From assembly GCA_039980135.1 (NCBI GenBank), contig JBDXCV010000007.1, positions 62,001 to 126,000 of the forward strand: a stretch of 64,000 nucleotides of DNA. Reading direction: 5' to 3'. Below, in pieces: positions 42,268 to 50,465 of the stretch. Position numbers and translations under genes: made by a program. Within the stretch, counting starts at the first letter, position 1, and every line of letters starts with the position of its first letter. The DNA is from Alphaproteobacteria bacterium (GTDB lineage Bacteria > Pseudomonadota > Alphaproteobacteria > UBA6615). The notes under the pieces were generated by a model. That model saw only the letters and a list, made by a program, of their open reading frames with translations, had not been told where the DNA came from and made no database searches.

Positions 42268-44031
42268 TCAGGCGATGCGGTCACCCTTCTTGATGGGGGC
42301 GGTACGGTTGTCGACACCGGGCAACATCTTGCCGGCGTCGCGGGTCACGACGATGTCGATGACGTTCGGTTTGTCGCGGTTCTCCAGCGCGGTGCGGAAG
42401 GCATCCGCCAGCTGGTCGGGGTGCTCGACGCGGATGCCGCGACAACCCAGATGTTCGGCAATCGCCGCATAGTTTAGATCGGACAAATCGGCCGACTGAT
42501 ACTTGCCGCCGAACATCGCGTGCTGCAGCGCCTTGATGTAGCCCGATGCGGCGTTGTTAACGACGAGGATTGTCACCGGAACACCGAGCCGTGCGGCGGT
42601 CTCCAGATCGCCGAGGGTCATGTTCAGCCCGCCGTCTCCGGTGAGCGTGAAAACCGGGCGGTCCGGCGCGGCCAGTTGGGCGCCGATACCGCCGGAGACG
42701 CCGTAACCGATCGAGGCCATGCCGCGGTCGACGATGAAGCCACGCCCGGCGCGCTTGGTGTCATACAGAAGCCCGGTCCAGTGCGCGGCAAAACCGCCGT
42801 CGGCGACGAGGATCGCGTCTTCCGGCAGGATATTGTTCAGCTCGTGGACCATGCGCGCCATGTTGACGGGTACCTCTTCGGAGGTAAGGCGTTCGTCCAC
42901 CTCTGCGCGCCACTTGGCCTTGCCGGCGCCAGCCTCGTCGAGATAGGCGGCGCGCGCATCGCGGCGCGCCTCGGCGCCGTCGGCCAGCGCATCGCGAAGA
43001 TCGGCGAGACCCTCGCGTGCATCGCCGCACAGGGCGATGTCGGTCTGGGCCCAGCGGCCGATTTCCTCGGGCAGGATATCCAGATGGATGATCGGAATGC
43101 CGGGCCGCGGGATCGTGTAGCGCTTGGTGGCGATTTCGCCCAGCTTGCAGCCGACCACGAGGATCGCGTCGGCCGTATCGAGCAAGCCATTGGCGGTTCG
43201 GTCATAGCGGCCGAACAGGCCGAGCGACAAATCATGGGTGCAGGCGATCGCGCCCTTGCCAGAAAGCGTGTGCGCGACGGGGATGGCCTGTTCCTCGGCG
43301 AACGACGTGAGGACATCCTGCGCCCCGGAGATATGGACCCCGCCGCCAGCCAGGATAACCGGACGTTTGGCATCGGCGAGTAACGTGACGGCCCGTTCGA
43401 TATCCGCGCGTGCCGGCCGCGTACGCCGCGATGGAGCATGGGTGGTCGCCGGATCGGCATAGAGTTCGCTCGCCGCAAACTCGAACATGCTGTGGCTGAT
43501 ATCCTCCGGCACATCGATGAGGACCGGGCCGGGACGGCCCGACGTGGCCACGGCATAGGCGCGGCGCACATGCTCGGGAATACGTTCGCCGACTTCCACG
43601 CGGATCACTTCCTTGACCGCCGGGCGCAGCATTTCGACCTGCCGGGTCTCCTGGGTCATGTTCTTCCAGGCGTGGGTCCGGTTCGCGTCGCCGGCGATCG
43701 CGATGATCGGAATACCGGCGTTGAGAGACTCCGTGAGCGAGGTGAGCAGATTGGTGGCGCCCGGACCCAATGTCGCATCGCAAACGCCGGGCTGGCCGGT
43801 TACGCGGGACCAGGCGTCGGCCATGAAGGCGCCGCTGCGTTCGTCATTGATCAGCGTATGGGCGAGGCCCAACTCGCGAATGGCGGCATAGAAGGGTAGG
43901 AGCTGAAAGCCGGCCATGCCGAACATCGGCCCGACCTCGTGGAGCTGAAGCATCTTTGCGATGGCTTCGCCACCGGACATCTCGACAGTGACATTATCGC
44001 CCGTGCCGGTGCTGGTTGCCTTACCGCTCAT
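42268..44031 (-). CDS. thiamine-pyrophosphate enzyme, acetolactate synthase/benzoylformate decarboxylase-like
   Basis: 587 residues in the three-domain TPP fold. Catalytic Glu64 in N-D-E-R-S-G-A-F-M-A; central domain 200-350; TPP-Mg motif G-D-G-G-L-N-M-T-L ... N-N-A-A-S-G-Y about 470-505. FAD-binding residues of a true acetolactate synthase are not clearly recognisable, and no small regulatory subunit gene is adjacent, so a decarboxylase, sulfoacetaldehyde-type or carboligase reaction is equally possible. GGGGGA precedes the ATG. Upstream of the FAH gene in the same operon, divergent from the luciferase-like gene. Confidence 0.86.
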   Translation of the reverse strand: MSGKATSTGTGDNVTVEMSGGEAIAKMLQLHEVGPMFGMAGFQLLPFYAAIRELGLAHTLINDERSGAFMADAWSRVTGQPGVCDATLGPGATNLLTSLTESLNAGIPIIAIAGDANRTHAWKNMTQETRQVEMLRPAVKEVIRVEVGERIPEHVRRAYAVATSGRPGPVLIDVPEDISHSMFEFAASELYADPATTHAPSRRTRPARADIERAVTLLADAKRPVILAGGGVHISGAQDVLTSFAEEQAIPVAHTLSGKGAIACTHDLSLGLFGRYDRTANGLLDTADAILVVGCKLGEIATKRYTIPRPGIPIIHLDILPEEIGRWAQTDIALCGDAREGLADLRDALADGAEARRDARAAYLDEAGAGKAKWRAEVDERLTSEEVPVNMARMVHELNNILPEDAILVADGGFAAHWTGLLYDTKRAGRGFIVDRGMASIGYGVSGGIGAQLAAPDRPVFTLTGDGGLNMTLGDLETAARLGVPVTILVVNNAASGYIKALQHAMFGGKYQSADLSDLNYAAIAEHLGCRGIRVEHPDQLADAFRTALENRDKPNVIDIVVTRDAGKMLPGVDNRTAPIKKGDRIA

Positions 44032-44152
44032 GAATCCCCCGGCGTATCAGACTTGCTTTTTTGGGTGCGCGGGCAGGAACCGCGACCCGGTTCCAGTGCG
44101 CATTTGATGCCAATGTTCTTCATGCGTGACGGACAGTCAATGTCGCGACGTT

Positions 44153-44169
44153 GTCTCAAATAATGAGAC
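44153..44169. promoter_or_regulatory. inverted repeat GTCTCA-AATAA-TGAGAC between divergent genes
   Basis: Perfect 6-bp arms in the 221-bp region between the TPP enzyme (minus) and the luciferase-like monooxygenase (plus). The GTCTCA/TGAGAC design resembles operators of dimeric regulators of the IclR or related families. The regulator is not encoded here. Function is inferred. Confidence 0.4.
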
Positions 44170-44252
44170 CGTAGCGCAAACCCAAACAATGGCACCGCCT
44201 CAGTTCGTAAATTCGGTACAACAGTTCGAAATCAGATATTGAGGACAGACCC

Positions 44253-45341
44253 ATGGAACTCGGTTTTTTCACCATGCCGCTTCACCCGGCTGACCGCCCG
44301 TTGACCGAGACCCTGAATGAAGACCGGGAAGCGTTCATCCTGGCCGATGAGCTGGGTTACTCGGAAGCCTATATGGGCGAACATGTGACCGACAGCTTCG
44401 AGCCGGTCCCGAATTCGATGATGTTCCTTTGCTGGGTGGCACGCGAGATCAAGAATATGACCCTCGCGACCGGGACGGTGAATCTCGGCCACCATCATCC
44501 TGCGGCGGTGGCCGCCGAGGCGGCGATGCTGGACCATATGCTCGAGGGCCGGTTCATGCTGGGGGTCAGCCCGGGCAATCTGCCGTCGGATTCCGAAGTG
44601 TTCGGCACCCTCGATATCGACCGGAACGAGAAGTTCATCGAGACGCTCAACCAGATCATCGAGATATGGACGACGGACCCGCCCTACGACATCAAGGGAA
44701 AGTACAACTCGATTTCGACCGTGAAGCACTATCATGAGCGTCTCGGTCAGGGCGTCATCATGAAACCGTACCAGAAGCCGACCCCGCCGATCTTCGGGAC
44801 GGTCGTGGCGCCCTTTTCAAAAGGCATCATCGGACTCGGCGAACGCGGCTGGATTCCCGTTTCGGCCAACTTTCTGCAACCGAAATGGGTGGCGACTCAT
44901 TGGCCGAATTATGCCGAGGGTTGCGCGAATGTGGAACGCGAGGCCGATCCGTCCGTGTGGCGGGTGGCACGCTCGATCTTTGTCGCCGACGACGACAAGG
45001 TTGCAGAAGAATACGGCAAGGGTCCGCAATCGCCCTACCGGTTCTACTTCTACCAGCTTGGCAACAAGCTCAGGAACGGCGGCAAGCTTGGCCTCTTTAA
45101 AACCGAGCGCGACCAGCCGGACGAGGAAATTACGGACGATTTCATGGTCAATTCTCTCGTCATCGCAGGCACCGTCGACAAGGTCGTGGACGAGATCCTG
45201 GCGTTCCGCGAGGAAGTCGGAGACTTCGGAACCCTGGTCTATGCCGGCCATGACTGGGTGGACTCCAAGCTCGGCAAACGCTCGATGGAACTGATGGCGA
45301 CGGAAGTGATGCCAAGGGTCAACAAGGCCATCGGCGCCTGA
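44253..45341 (+). CDS. luciferase-like flavin monooxygenase (LLM class)
   Basis: 362 residues. N-terminal M-E-L-G-F-F-T-M-P-L-H-P, A-Y-M-G-E-H (catalytic-pocket His), A-T-G-T-V-N-L-G-H-H-H-P, M-L-E-G-R-F-M-L-G-V-S-P-G. This resembles limonene/alkane monooxygenase-type LLM enzymes more than the pair at 8430-10593. GAGGA precedes the ATG. No flavin reductase gene is adjacent. Divergent from the TPP/FAH operon. Confidence 0.9.
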   Translation: MELGFFTMPLHPADRPLTETLNEDREAFILADELGYSEAYMGEHVTDSFEPVPNSMMFLCWVAREIKNMTLATGTVNLGHHHPAAVAAEAAMLDHMLEGRFMLGVSPGNLPSDSEVFGTLDIDRNEKFIETLNQIIEIWTTDPPYDIKGKYNSISTVKHYHERLGQGVIMKPYQKPTPPIFGTVVAPFSKGIIGLGERGWIPVSANFLQPKWVATHWPNYAEGCANVEREADPSVWRVARSIFVADDDKVAEEYGKGPQSPYRFYFYQLGNKLRNGGKLGLFKTERDQPDEEITDDFMVNSLVIAGTVDKVVDEILAFREEVGDFGTLVYAGHDWVDSKLGKRSMELMATEVMPRVNKAIGA

Positions 45342-45462
45342 CGTTGCTTGGCGTCGCCATTTTCGGACAAAGGCAGGACCACGCTTTACCGAACGGGGAC
45401 GGCGGGTAATACTTCTCAAAACGGGTGCCGGCAAACGCGCACCGTCATAGGGTCGAGGGGGA

Positions 45463-46470
45463 ATGCCTGTGTCCAGCAATCTGGCCAATGAACCGGCGCG
45501 CGTCGTCGAGATGTTCCGCAAGATGCTGCTGATCCGCGCCTTCGAAGAGGCGGCCGGAGAGGCATTTCACGCCGGCCATGTGCGCGGCTCGGTGCATCAG
45601 TATATCGGCGAGGAATCCATTGCGGTCGGTGTCTGCGCGAACTTGCGCGATGACGACTATCTGACCAGCAATCATCGTGGCCACGGGCACTCCATCGCGA
45701 AGGGCGCGGACCCGCGCGCGATGATGCTCGAACTGTTCGGGCGCGTGGGCGGCACCAGCGACGGCAAAGGCGGATCGATGCACATCGCCGATTTCTCGGT
45801 AGGCATGCTCGGCGCCAACGGTGTGATCGCCGACGGGTGCACAATCTCGGTCGGCGCGGCCCAGGCCATCCGGCTCCTCAATCAGGACCGTATCGTCGTG
45901 AACTTCATCGGCGACGGCGGCATCAATCGCGGACCCTTCATGGAGGCCCTGAACTGGGCCAAGGTCTATGAGCTACCGGTTCTGTTCATGTGCGAGAACA
46001 ACCAGATCGCCGCGTCGACGACCACACGTCTGGTCACCGCGGGAGAGGGGATCGCCAAGCGGGCCGAGAGCTTTGGCATCCCGGCCACCACCATCGATGG
46101 CAACGATCTGTTCGAGGTCGACAGCACCGCCGCCCGCATGGTGGCTGAAATTCGTAATGGCAGCGGGCCGCAGCTGATCCAGGCGATGACCTATCGCCTG
46201 CGCGGACATTTTGCCCATGACCCCGCCGGCTACCGGGACCCCGAAGAACTCGAAGCCGCGCTGGGGCGCGAGCCGATGGCCCGTACCGAATCTTGGTTGC
46301 TGGAGAACGGCGTCGGCGCCGACGAGATCGCGGCCCTGAAGGCGCAGGTCGATGGCGAGATCGCCGGGTATGTGGACGAGGCAATGAACGCGCCGTGGCC
46401 CGACGGGAGTCTTGCCTTCACCGATGTGCAGGATGTTGGCGCGCCGGCGTTTCCGGGAGAAGGCCGATGA
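45463..46470 (+). CDS. thiamine-dependent dehydrogenase E1 component, alpha subunit
   Basis: 335 residues. TPP-Mg motif G-D-G-G-I-N-R-G (150-157) through E-N-N-Q (178-181); the Y-R-L-R-G-H-F-A-H-D-P phosphorylation-loop region follows near residue 245. Acetoin, pyruvate or branched-chain 2-oxo-acid dehydrogenase type. Start is ambiguous between ATG 45463 and GTG 45469; GAGGGGG fits the GTG spacing better. The E1 beta gene overlaps its stop by ATGA. No E2 or E3 gene follows. Confidence 0.9.
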   Translation: MPVSSNLANEPARVVEMFRKMLLIRAFEEAAGEAFHAGHVRGSVHQYIGEESIAVGVCANLRDDDYLTSNHRGHGHSIAKGADPRAMMLELFGRVGGTSDGKGGSMHIADFSVGMLGANGVIADGCTISVGAAQAIRLLNQDRIVVNFIGDGGINRGPFMEALNWAKVYELPVLFMCENNQIAASTTTRLVTAGEGIAKRAESFGIPATTIDGNDLFEVDSTAARMVAEIRNGSGPQLIQAMTYRLRGHFAHDPAGYRDPEELEAALGREPMARTESWLLENGVGADEIAALKAQVDGEIAGYVDEAMNAPWPDGSLAFTDVQDVGAPAFPGEGR

Positions 46471-47432
46471 CCGAAATGACCTACGCGCAGGCCGCCCGGC
46501 TCGGTCTTCAGGAAGAAATGGCGCGCGACCCCAAGGTCTGGGCACTTGGCGAGGATCTCGGCTATGAGGGCGGGATGGCAGGGCAGTATAGCGATCTACA
46601 GGCCGAGTTCGGCCCGAATCGGATTGTCGATACCCCGATATCGGAGAATACCATCATGGGGGCGGCGGTCGGTGCCGCCCTGGCGGGCACACGGCCGGTC
46701 GCCGAGATGCGTTTTTCGGACTTCGCCATGTGTTCGGTCTCCGAGCTGGTCAATCAGGGCGCAAAGGCGCGCTACATGTTCGGCGGTCAGGCGCGCGTAC
46801 CCATGGTCGCGCGCATGCCGATCGGAATTCGCGGTGGCATTGCGGCCCAGCATTCTCAGTCGCCGGAGGCCTGGTATGCCCATACGCCGGGCCTTGTGGT
46901 GGTGACCCCGGCGACACCGGCGGACAATCGCGGACTCCTGAAGGCGTCGATCCGCTGTGATGATCCTGTGGTCTATATGGAACATAAGGGGCTCTGGGGC
47001 ATGCTCGGTGAGGTCGATGAAAACGACCAGGAGCCGGTTCCCCTCGGTGTCGCGGCGACCGTGCGCGCGGGGAGCGATATCACCATTGTGAGTTGGGCCG
47101 CCCAGGTTGGCGTCGCAGCGGAGGCTGCCGATTTGCTGGCAGCGGACGGGATGTCGGCAGAGGTCATCGATCTGCGTACGCTCTACCCCTGGGATCGTGA
47201 AACGGTCATGGCTTCGGCCGCCCGGACCGGGAGATTGCTTGTGGTGCACGAGGCCGTGCGGGTCGGCGGATTCGGCGGCGAGGTGGCGGCCGAGGTGGCC
47301 GAAACGCTCGGTGTGCCGGTCGCGCGTCTCGGCGGAGAGCGCATTCCGATCCCGTTCTCGATCCCCCTGGAAGAAGCCTACAAAATCAAGGCAGAGCGGA
47401 TTGCAGGCCGGGTCAAGGAGATGCTCGCCTAG
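46467..47432 (+). CDS. thiamine-dependent dehydrogenase E1 component, beta subunit
   Basis: 321 residues starting MTEMTYAQAARLGLQEEM; it overlaps the E1 alpha stop (ATGA). Motifs: D-L-G-Y-E-G-G-M, D-T-P-I-S-E-N-T-I-M-G-A-A-V-G-A-A, F-S-D-F-A-M, and the transketolase C-terminal domain with D-L-R-T-L-Y-P-W-D. Forms an alpha2beta2 E1 with the upstream gene; the oxo-acid substrate is unknown. The lipoyl-carrying E2 and E3 must be encoded elsewhere, or the enzyme acts with another acceptor. Convergent overlap with the gene at 47429. Confidence 0.92.
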   Translation: MTEMTYAQAARLGLQEEMARDPKVWALGEDLGYEGGMAGQYSDLQAEFGPNRIVDTPISENTIMGAAVGAALAGTRPVAEMRFSDFAMCSVSELVNQGAKARYMFGGQARVPMVARMPIGIRGGIAAQHSQSPEAWYAHTPGLVVVTPATPADNRGLLKASIRCDDPVVYMEHKGLWGMLGEVDENDQEPVPLGVAATVRAGSDITIVSWAAQVGVAAEAADLLAADGMSAEVIDLRTLYPWDRETVMASAARTGRLLVVHEAVRVGGFGGEVAAEVAETLGVPVARLGGERIPIPFSIPLEEAYKIKAERIAGRVKEMLA

Positions 47433-48229
47433 CGCTTTGCGGCGGTCATCAGTTGCACGAAATCCAGGCAGGTCATGCCAGGGACGGCGCCGGATTTCCG
47501 TGCGGTGTCGTTTACGTGGGAAATGATGCCGTCCTCGTGGGTCGACCTGGCATCGCCGATCCGTGCGCTTTCGGCAGAGACGGTCGCACCCGCAATCCCT
47601 CTCAAGTCCAGATCGGGCAGCCGGGTCGGCAATGCCGATCCGGCGTCATTGAATACGGCCGCCAACACGTCCGGCCGGTTGCCCCAGCTAGGTGCCCCCT
47701 TCAGCAGCGCGCCATGGGAGGCTGTGATGACGATATCGCCGGCATCGTCCGGACCGACGAGGGATACGGAATCGCACCCAATAATGCGCGGCAGGCCGTC
47801 GGTGTCACGAATGAGGAAACGTGCTTCATCGAGGGGCGGTGGCTTGCCGGTGCATCCGGGTGCAGCGTGCATCGCGCGGGCGCATGCCATGGCCGTCTGG
47901 CCGATGGTGCAACCGGCGGCCCGCGCGGTTTCGTTCACATGGCTGATGCGACCGGTTTTGGCCATCGACGCACCGTCGCCTATTCTGGCGCTGTGGTGAT
48001 CGACGGTCGCGGCGGCGACCCCAAACGCATCAAGATAGGGCAGGGAATTGATACCCGCGCCGTCACGGCCGATTCCGGCATCGTGCAGGATGATGCCTCG
48101 CAAGCCCGCACGCGCGCCGAGATATCCGGCATAGATCGCGCCATGGGACGCGGCGATGGCGATTTTTCCGGGCGAATCGGGGCCGAACTTGGTTGCGGAG
48201 TCCAAAACGAGAATCTCGGATTCACTCAT
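47429..48229 (-). CDS. protein of unknown function with an internal duplication (SHGA...SARIGD repeat)
   Basis: 266 residues made of two homologous halves (about 20-115 and 165-262). Each half has A-S-H-G-A near its start, then (I/F)-x-(H/N)-D-A-G, L-x-x-L-D-x-x-G-(V/I)-A-(A/G)-A-T-V, S-A-R-I-G-D, and G-x-I-S-H-V-N-x-T-A-R. The motifs are strongly conserved between halves, so this is a true duplication, probably folding as a pseudo-dimer. I do not recognise the family. No signal or membrane segment; the conserved His and Asp could bind metal. It overlaps E1 beta tail to tail. Confidence 0.8.
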   Translation of the reverse strand: MSESEILVLDSATKFGPDSPGKIAIAASHGAIYAGYLGARAGLRGIILHDAGIGRDGAGINSLPYLDAFGVAAATVDHHSARIGDGASMAKTGRISHVNETARAAGCTIGQTAMACARAMHAAPGCTGKPPPLDEARFLIRDTDGLPRIIGCDSVSLVGPDDAGDIVITASHGALLKGAPSWGNRPDVLAAVFNDAGSALPTRLPDLDLRGIAGATVSAESARIGDARSTHEDGIISHVNDTARKSGAVPGMTCLDFVQLMTAAKR

Positions 48230-48268
48230 GGTCTGTTTCCTTCAGGCCCACCGGCGGTTGCTAATCTC

Positions 48269-48454
48269 GTGTTTACGATGGTTAGCAAAATGTTAATGTT
48301 TCGCGTGTGAAACTTTCCCGGCAGGCTGGAAATACCATGCCTGCCGTGGGGTAACGTCAGTTTTGAAAGTCTTCGTTAAATTCGTGTTTAGGTTGTAAAT
48401 ATTAGTTACATAAACACGTTAGTGCCTATCCCTAAAACATTGTAAAATATACCT
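48269..48454. promoter_or_regulatory. promoter/operator region with three CGTGTTTA copies and a long dyad
   Basis: CGTGTTTA occurs at 48268-48275 and 48383-48390, and inverted (TAAACACG) at 48411-48418. The last two are the outer arms of a dyad whose inner arms are TGTAA (48394-48398) and TTACA (48406-48410). Another hairpin, GGCAGGC/GCCTGCC, spans 48320-48345. This is the AT-rich region upstream of the two-kinase operon, with a weak ribosome-binding site before its ATG at 48455. An operator for autoregulation is plausible. Confidence 0.45.
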
Positions 48455-50434
48455 ATGTCTACTGTTTTGGTGATCGACGACCGGGTGACTAACCGCCATG
48501 TGCTCAGCCGTTTGGCGAGTCAGGCGGACGAGGACGCCGTTGTGCACACATTCGCCGATCCGCGCGATGCGATCGCGTGGGCGACCGAGAACACCCCTGA
48601 CCTGGTTGTGACAGACTATAAGATGCCCGGCATGGACGGCGCGGAGTTTACCCGCCAGTTCCGGGCGCAGCCGCTTTGCTATGACGTTCCGGTGATCGTG
48701 GTGACGATCTATGAGGATCGTTCGTTCCGATATCGCGCGCTTGATGCCGGTGCAACGGATTTCCTGATCAGCCCGGTCGATCATCAGGAGTTCAAGGCGC
48801 GCGTGCGAAACCTGCTGCGCATGCGCAATCAGCAGAAGATCATTCACCGCCGGACCCGTTCGCTGGAGCGGCGATTGGCAAACGACAATTTGGTCCACGA
48901 AGAGCAGCTGCGTGAATCACGCGAGCTGCTGCGCCAGGTCATTGACGGGGTGCCGGCGCTCGTATGCGCGACGGATGAAGACGGGAAGGTTCTGTTCGCA
49001 AATTCGAGTGCTGCGAACCGGCTCGGCATTTCCTCGGCCGAAGCGGTCGGGATGGATCGCGCGGACGGTCTCATTGCGGCTGATTTCAAGCGGCACATGA
49101 TGCTGGACAAGCGTCTTTACAGCGGGACGGACGAAGTTCTGACCTTCGAGGAAGAGCTCACCGCACCCAACGGAACGAGCGGCACCTATCTGACGGTAAA
49201 GTCTGCGCTGCGCGGCGCGGATGATGACATCCAGGGTGTGGTTACGGTGGCGATCGACATCACCGACCGCAAGGAGGTCGAGCGGGTCGCCCAGCGCCAG
49301 CGCAATCATCTGAGCGTCGTCATCGACAATATTCCGGATTGGATCTACGCAACCGACGAGAACCACCAGATCACTCTCGCCAACCTTGCATTTGCGCGGG
49401 CTTTCCACACGACACCGGACGAAATGGTGGGCAAGACCCTCTCGGACTTCGTGGAGAATGGCGATCAGGTCGAGGATGACCGCCGCGCGAGCATCGATGT
49501 GTTGCGTTCCGGAAAGCCGGAGCATTTGCCGGAGGTGTGTACAGCGGATGTGTTCGGCGAGCGTCAATGGCTGCAGACGGTTAAGCTTCCGTTCGTCAGT
49601 TCTACCGGCGAAATCGAGGTCCTGAACGTCACGACGGAAGTCTCTGCGCATCGGAAGGCCGCGGAAGTATTGCGCGAAGCCAAGGACCAGGCGGAAGCGG
49701 CGAACCGAAACAAGACCGAGTTTCTGGCGAACTTGAGCCACGAATTACGTACGCCGCTGAATCACATCATGGGATTCGCGCAGGTCATGGCCGAGGAAAG
49801 CTACGGCCCGCTGAATGACGAGCGATATCGTGAGTATGCCAACAATATTCATGAGAGCGGCAAGCATCTGCTCGCGATCCTGAATGATATTCTCGATGTT
49901 TCCCGGCTTGAGACGGGTGTGTGGCAACTCGTCGAACGTGGTGTCGATCTCAATCGTGTCATCGATTCCGTTGCGCGAATGGTGCGTGACCGTACGACGC
50001 AGGCAGGGCTGACTCTGGATGTTGCCTGCGATCCGGGTTTGTCCGAAGTGCTGGCCGATGAACGCATGGTCCGCCAGATGCTCCTAAATCTGCTGTCGAA
50101 TGCGGCGAAGTTCACGCCCGAGGGCGGCACAATCTCCGTGCAAAGCCTGCGCAATAACGCGGGCGAGATGATCCTCCAGGTGCGCGATACCGGGGTTGGT
50201 ATCGCGGCGGAAAACTTCGAGAAAATTCTGACCCCTTTCGGTCAGGTCGAAAACGCGATGAGCCGGTCAACCAGCGGGACCGGACTTGGGCTTTCGCTGG
50301 TCAAATCGATGATCGAATTGCATGGCGGGGAAATACGGATCGAAAGCACCCCCGACGAAGGCACATGTTTCTCACTGGTGTTCCCGGCCGCGCGCGTTGC
50401 GGGATCCAGAGCCGACGGCCAGGCTGCCGAATAG
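48455..50434 (+). CDS. soluble hybrid sensor histidine kinase: receiver, two PAS domains, HisKA, HATPase
   Basis: 659 residues, no membrane segment. Receiver 1-120 with phospho-acceptor D54 (T-D-Y-K-M-P-G) and conserved T84, but the receiver Lys is Ser106 (L-I-S-P-V-D). PAS 1 about 161-272, PAS 2 about 283-398, HisKA with H429 in N-L-S-H-E-L-R-T-P-L, HATPase with N-L-L-S-N-A-A-K-F, D-T-G-V-G-I and G-T-G-L-G-L. A receiver ahead of the sensor suggests phosphorelay input as well as a small-molecule signal. The RpfC-like kinase gene starts 31 bp downstream, so they form one operon. The ribosome-binding site is weak. Confidence 0.92.
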   Translation: MSTVLVIDDRVTNRHVLSRLASQADEDAVVHTFADPRDAIAWATENTPDLVVTDYKMPGMDGAEFTRQFRAQPLCYDVPVIVVTIYEDRSFRYRALDAGATDFLISPVDHQEFKARVRNLLRMRNQQKIIHRRTRSLERRLANDNLVHEEQLRESRELLRQVIDGVPALVCATDEDGKVLFANSSAANRLGISSAEAVGMDRADGLIAADFKRHMMLDKRLYSGTDEVLTFEEELTAPNGTSGTYLTVKSALRGADDDIQGVVTVAIDITDRKEVERVAQRQRNHLSVVIDNIPDWIYATDENHQITLANLAFARAFHTTPDEMVGKTLSDFVENGDQVEDDRRASIDVLRSGKPEHLPEVCTADVFGERQWLQTVKLPFVSSTGEIEVLNVTTEVSAHRKAAEVLREAKDQAEAANRNKTEFLANLSHELRTPLNHIMGFAQVMAEESYGPLNDERYREYANNIHESGKHLLAILNDILDVSRLETGVWQLVERGVDLNRVIDSVARMVRDRTTQAGLTLDVACDPGLSEVLADERMVRQMLLNLLSNAAKFTPEGGTISVQSLRNNAGEMILQVRDTGVGIAAENFEKILTPFGQVENAMSRSTSGTGLGLSLVKSMIELHGGEIRIESTPDEGTCFSLVFPAARVAGSRADGQAAE

Positions 50435-50465
50435 AACGAAACTGATTAGGTTGCGTTTCGAGCCC

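Noticed and set aside
45341-45400. Terminator at TGGCGTCGCCATTTT after the luciferase-like gene
   Set aside because: The arms would leave too short a loop to form a stable hairpin.
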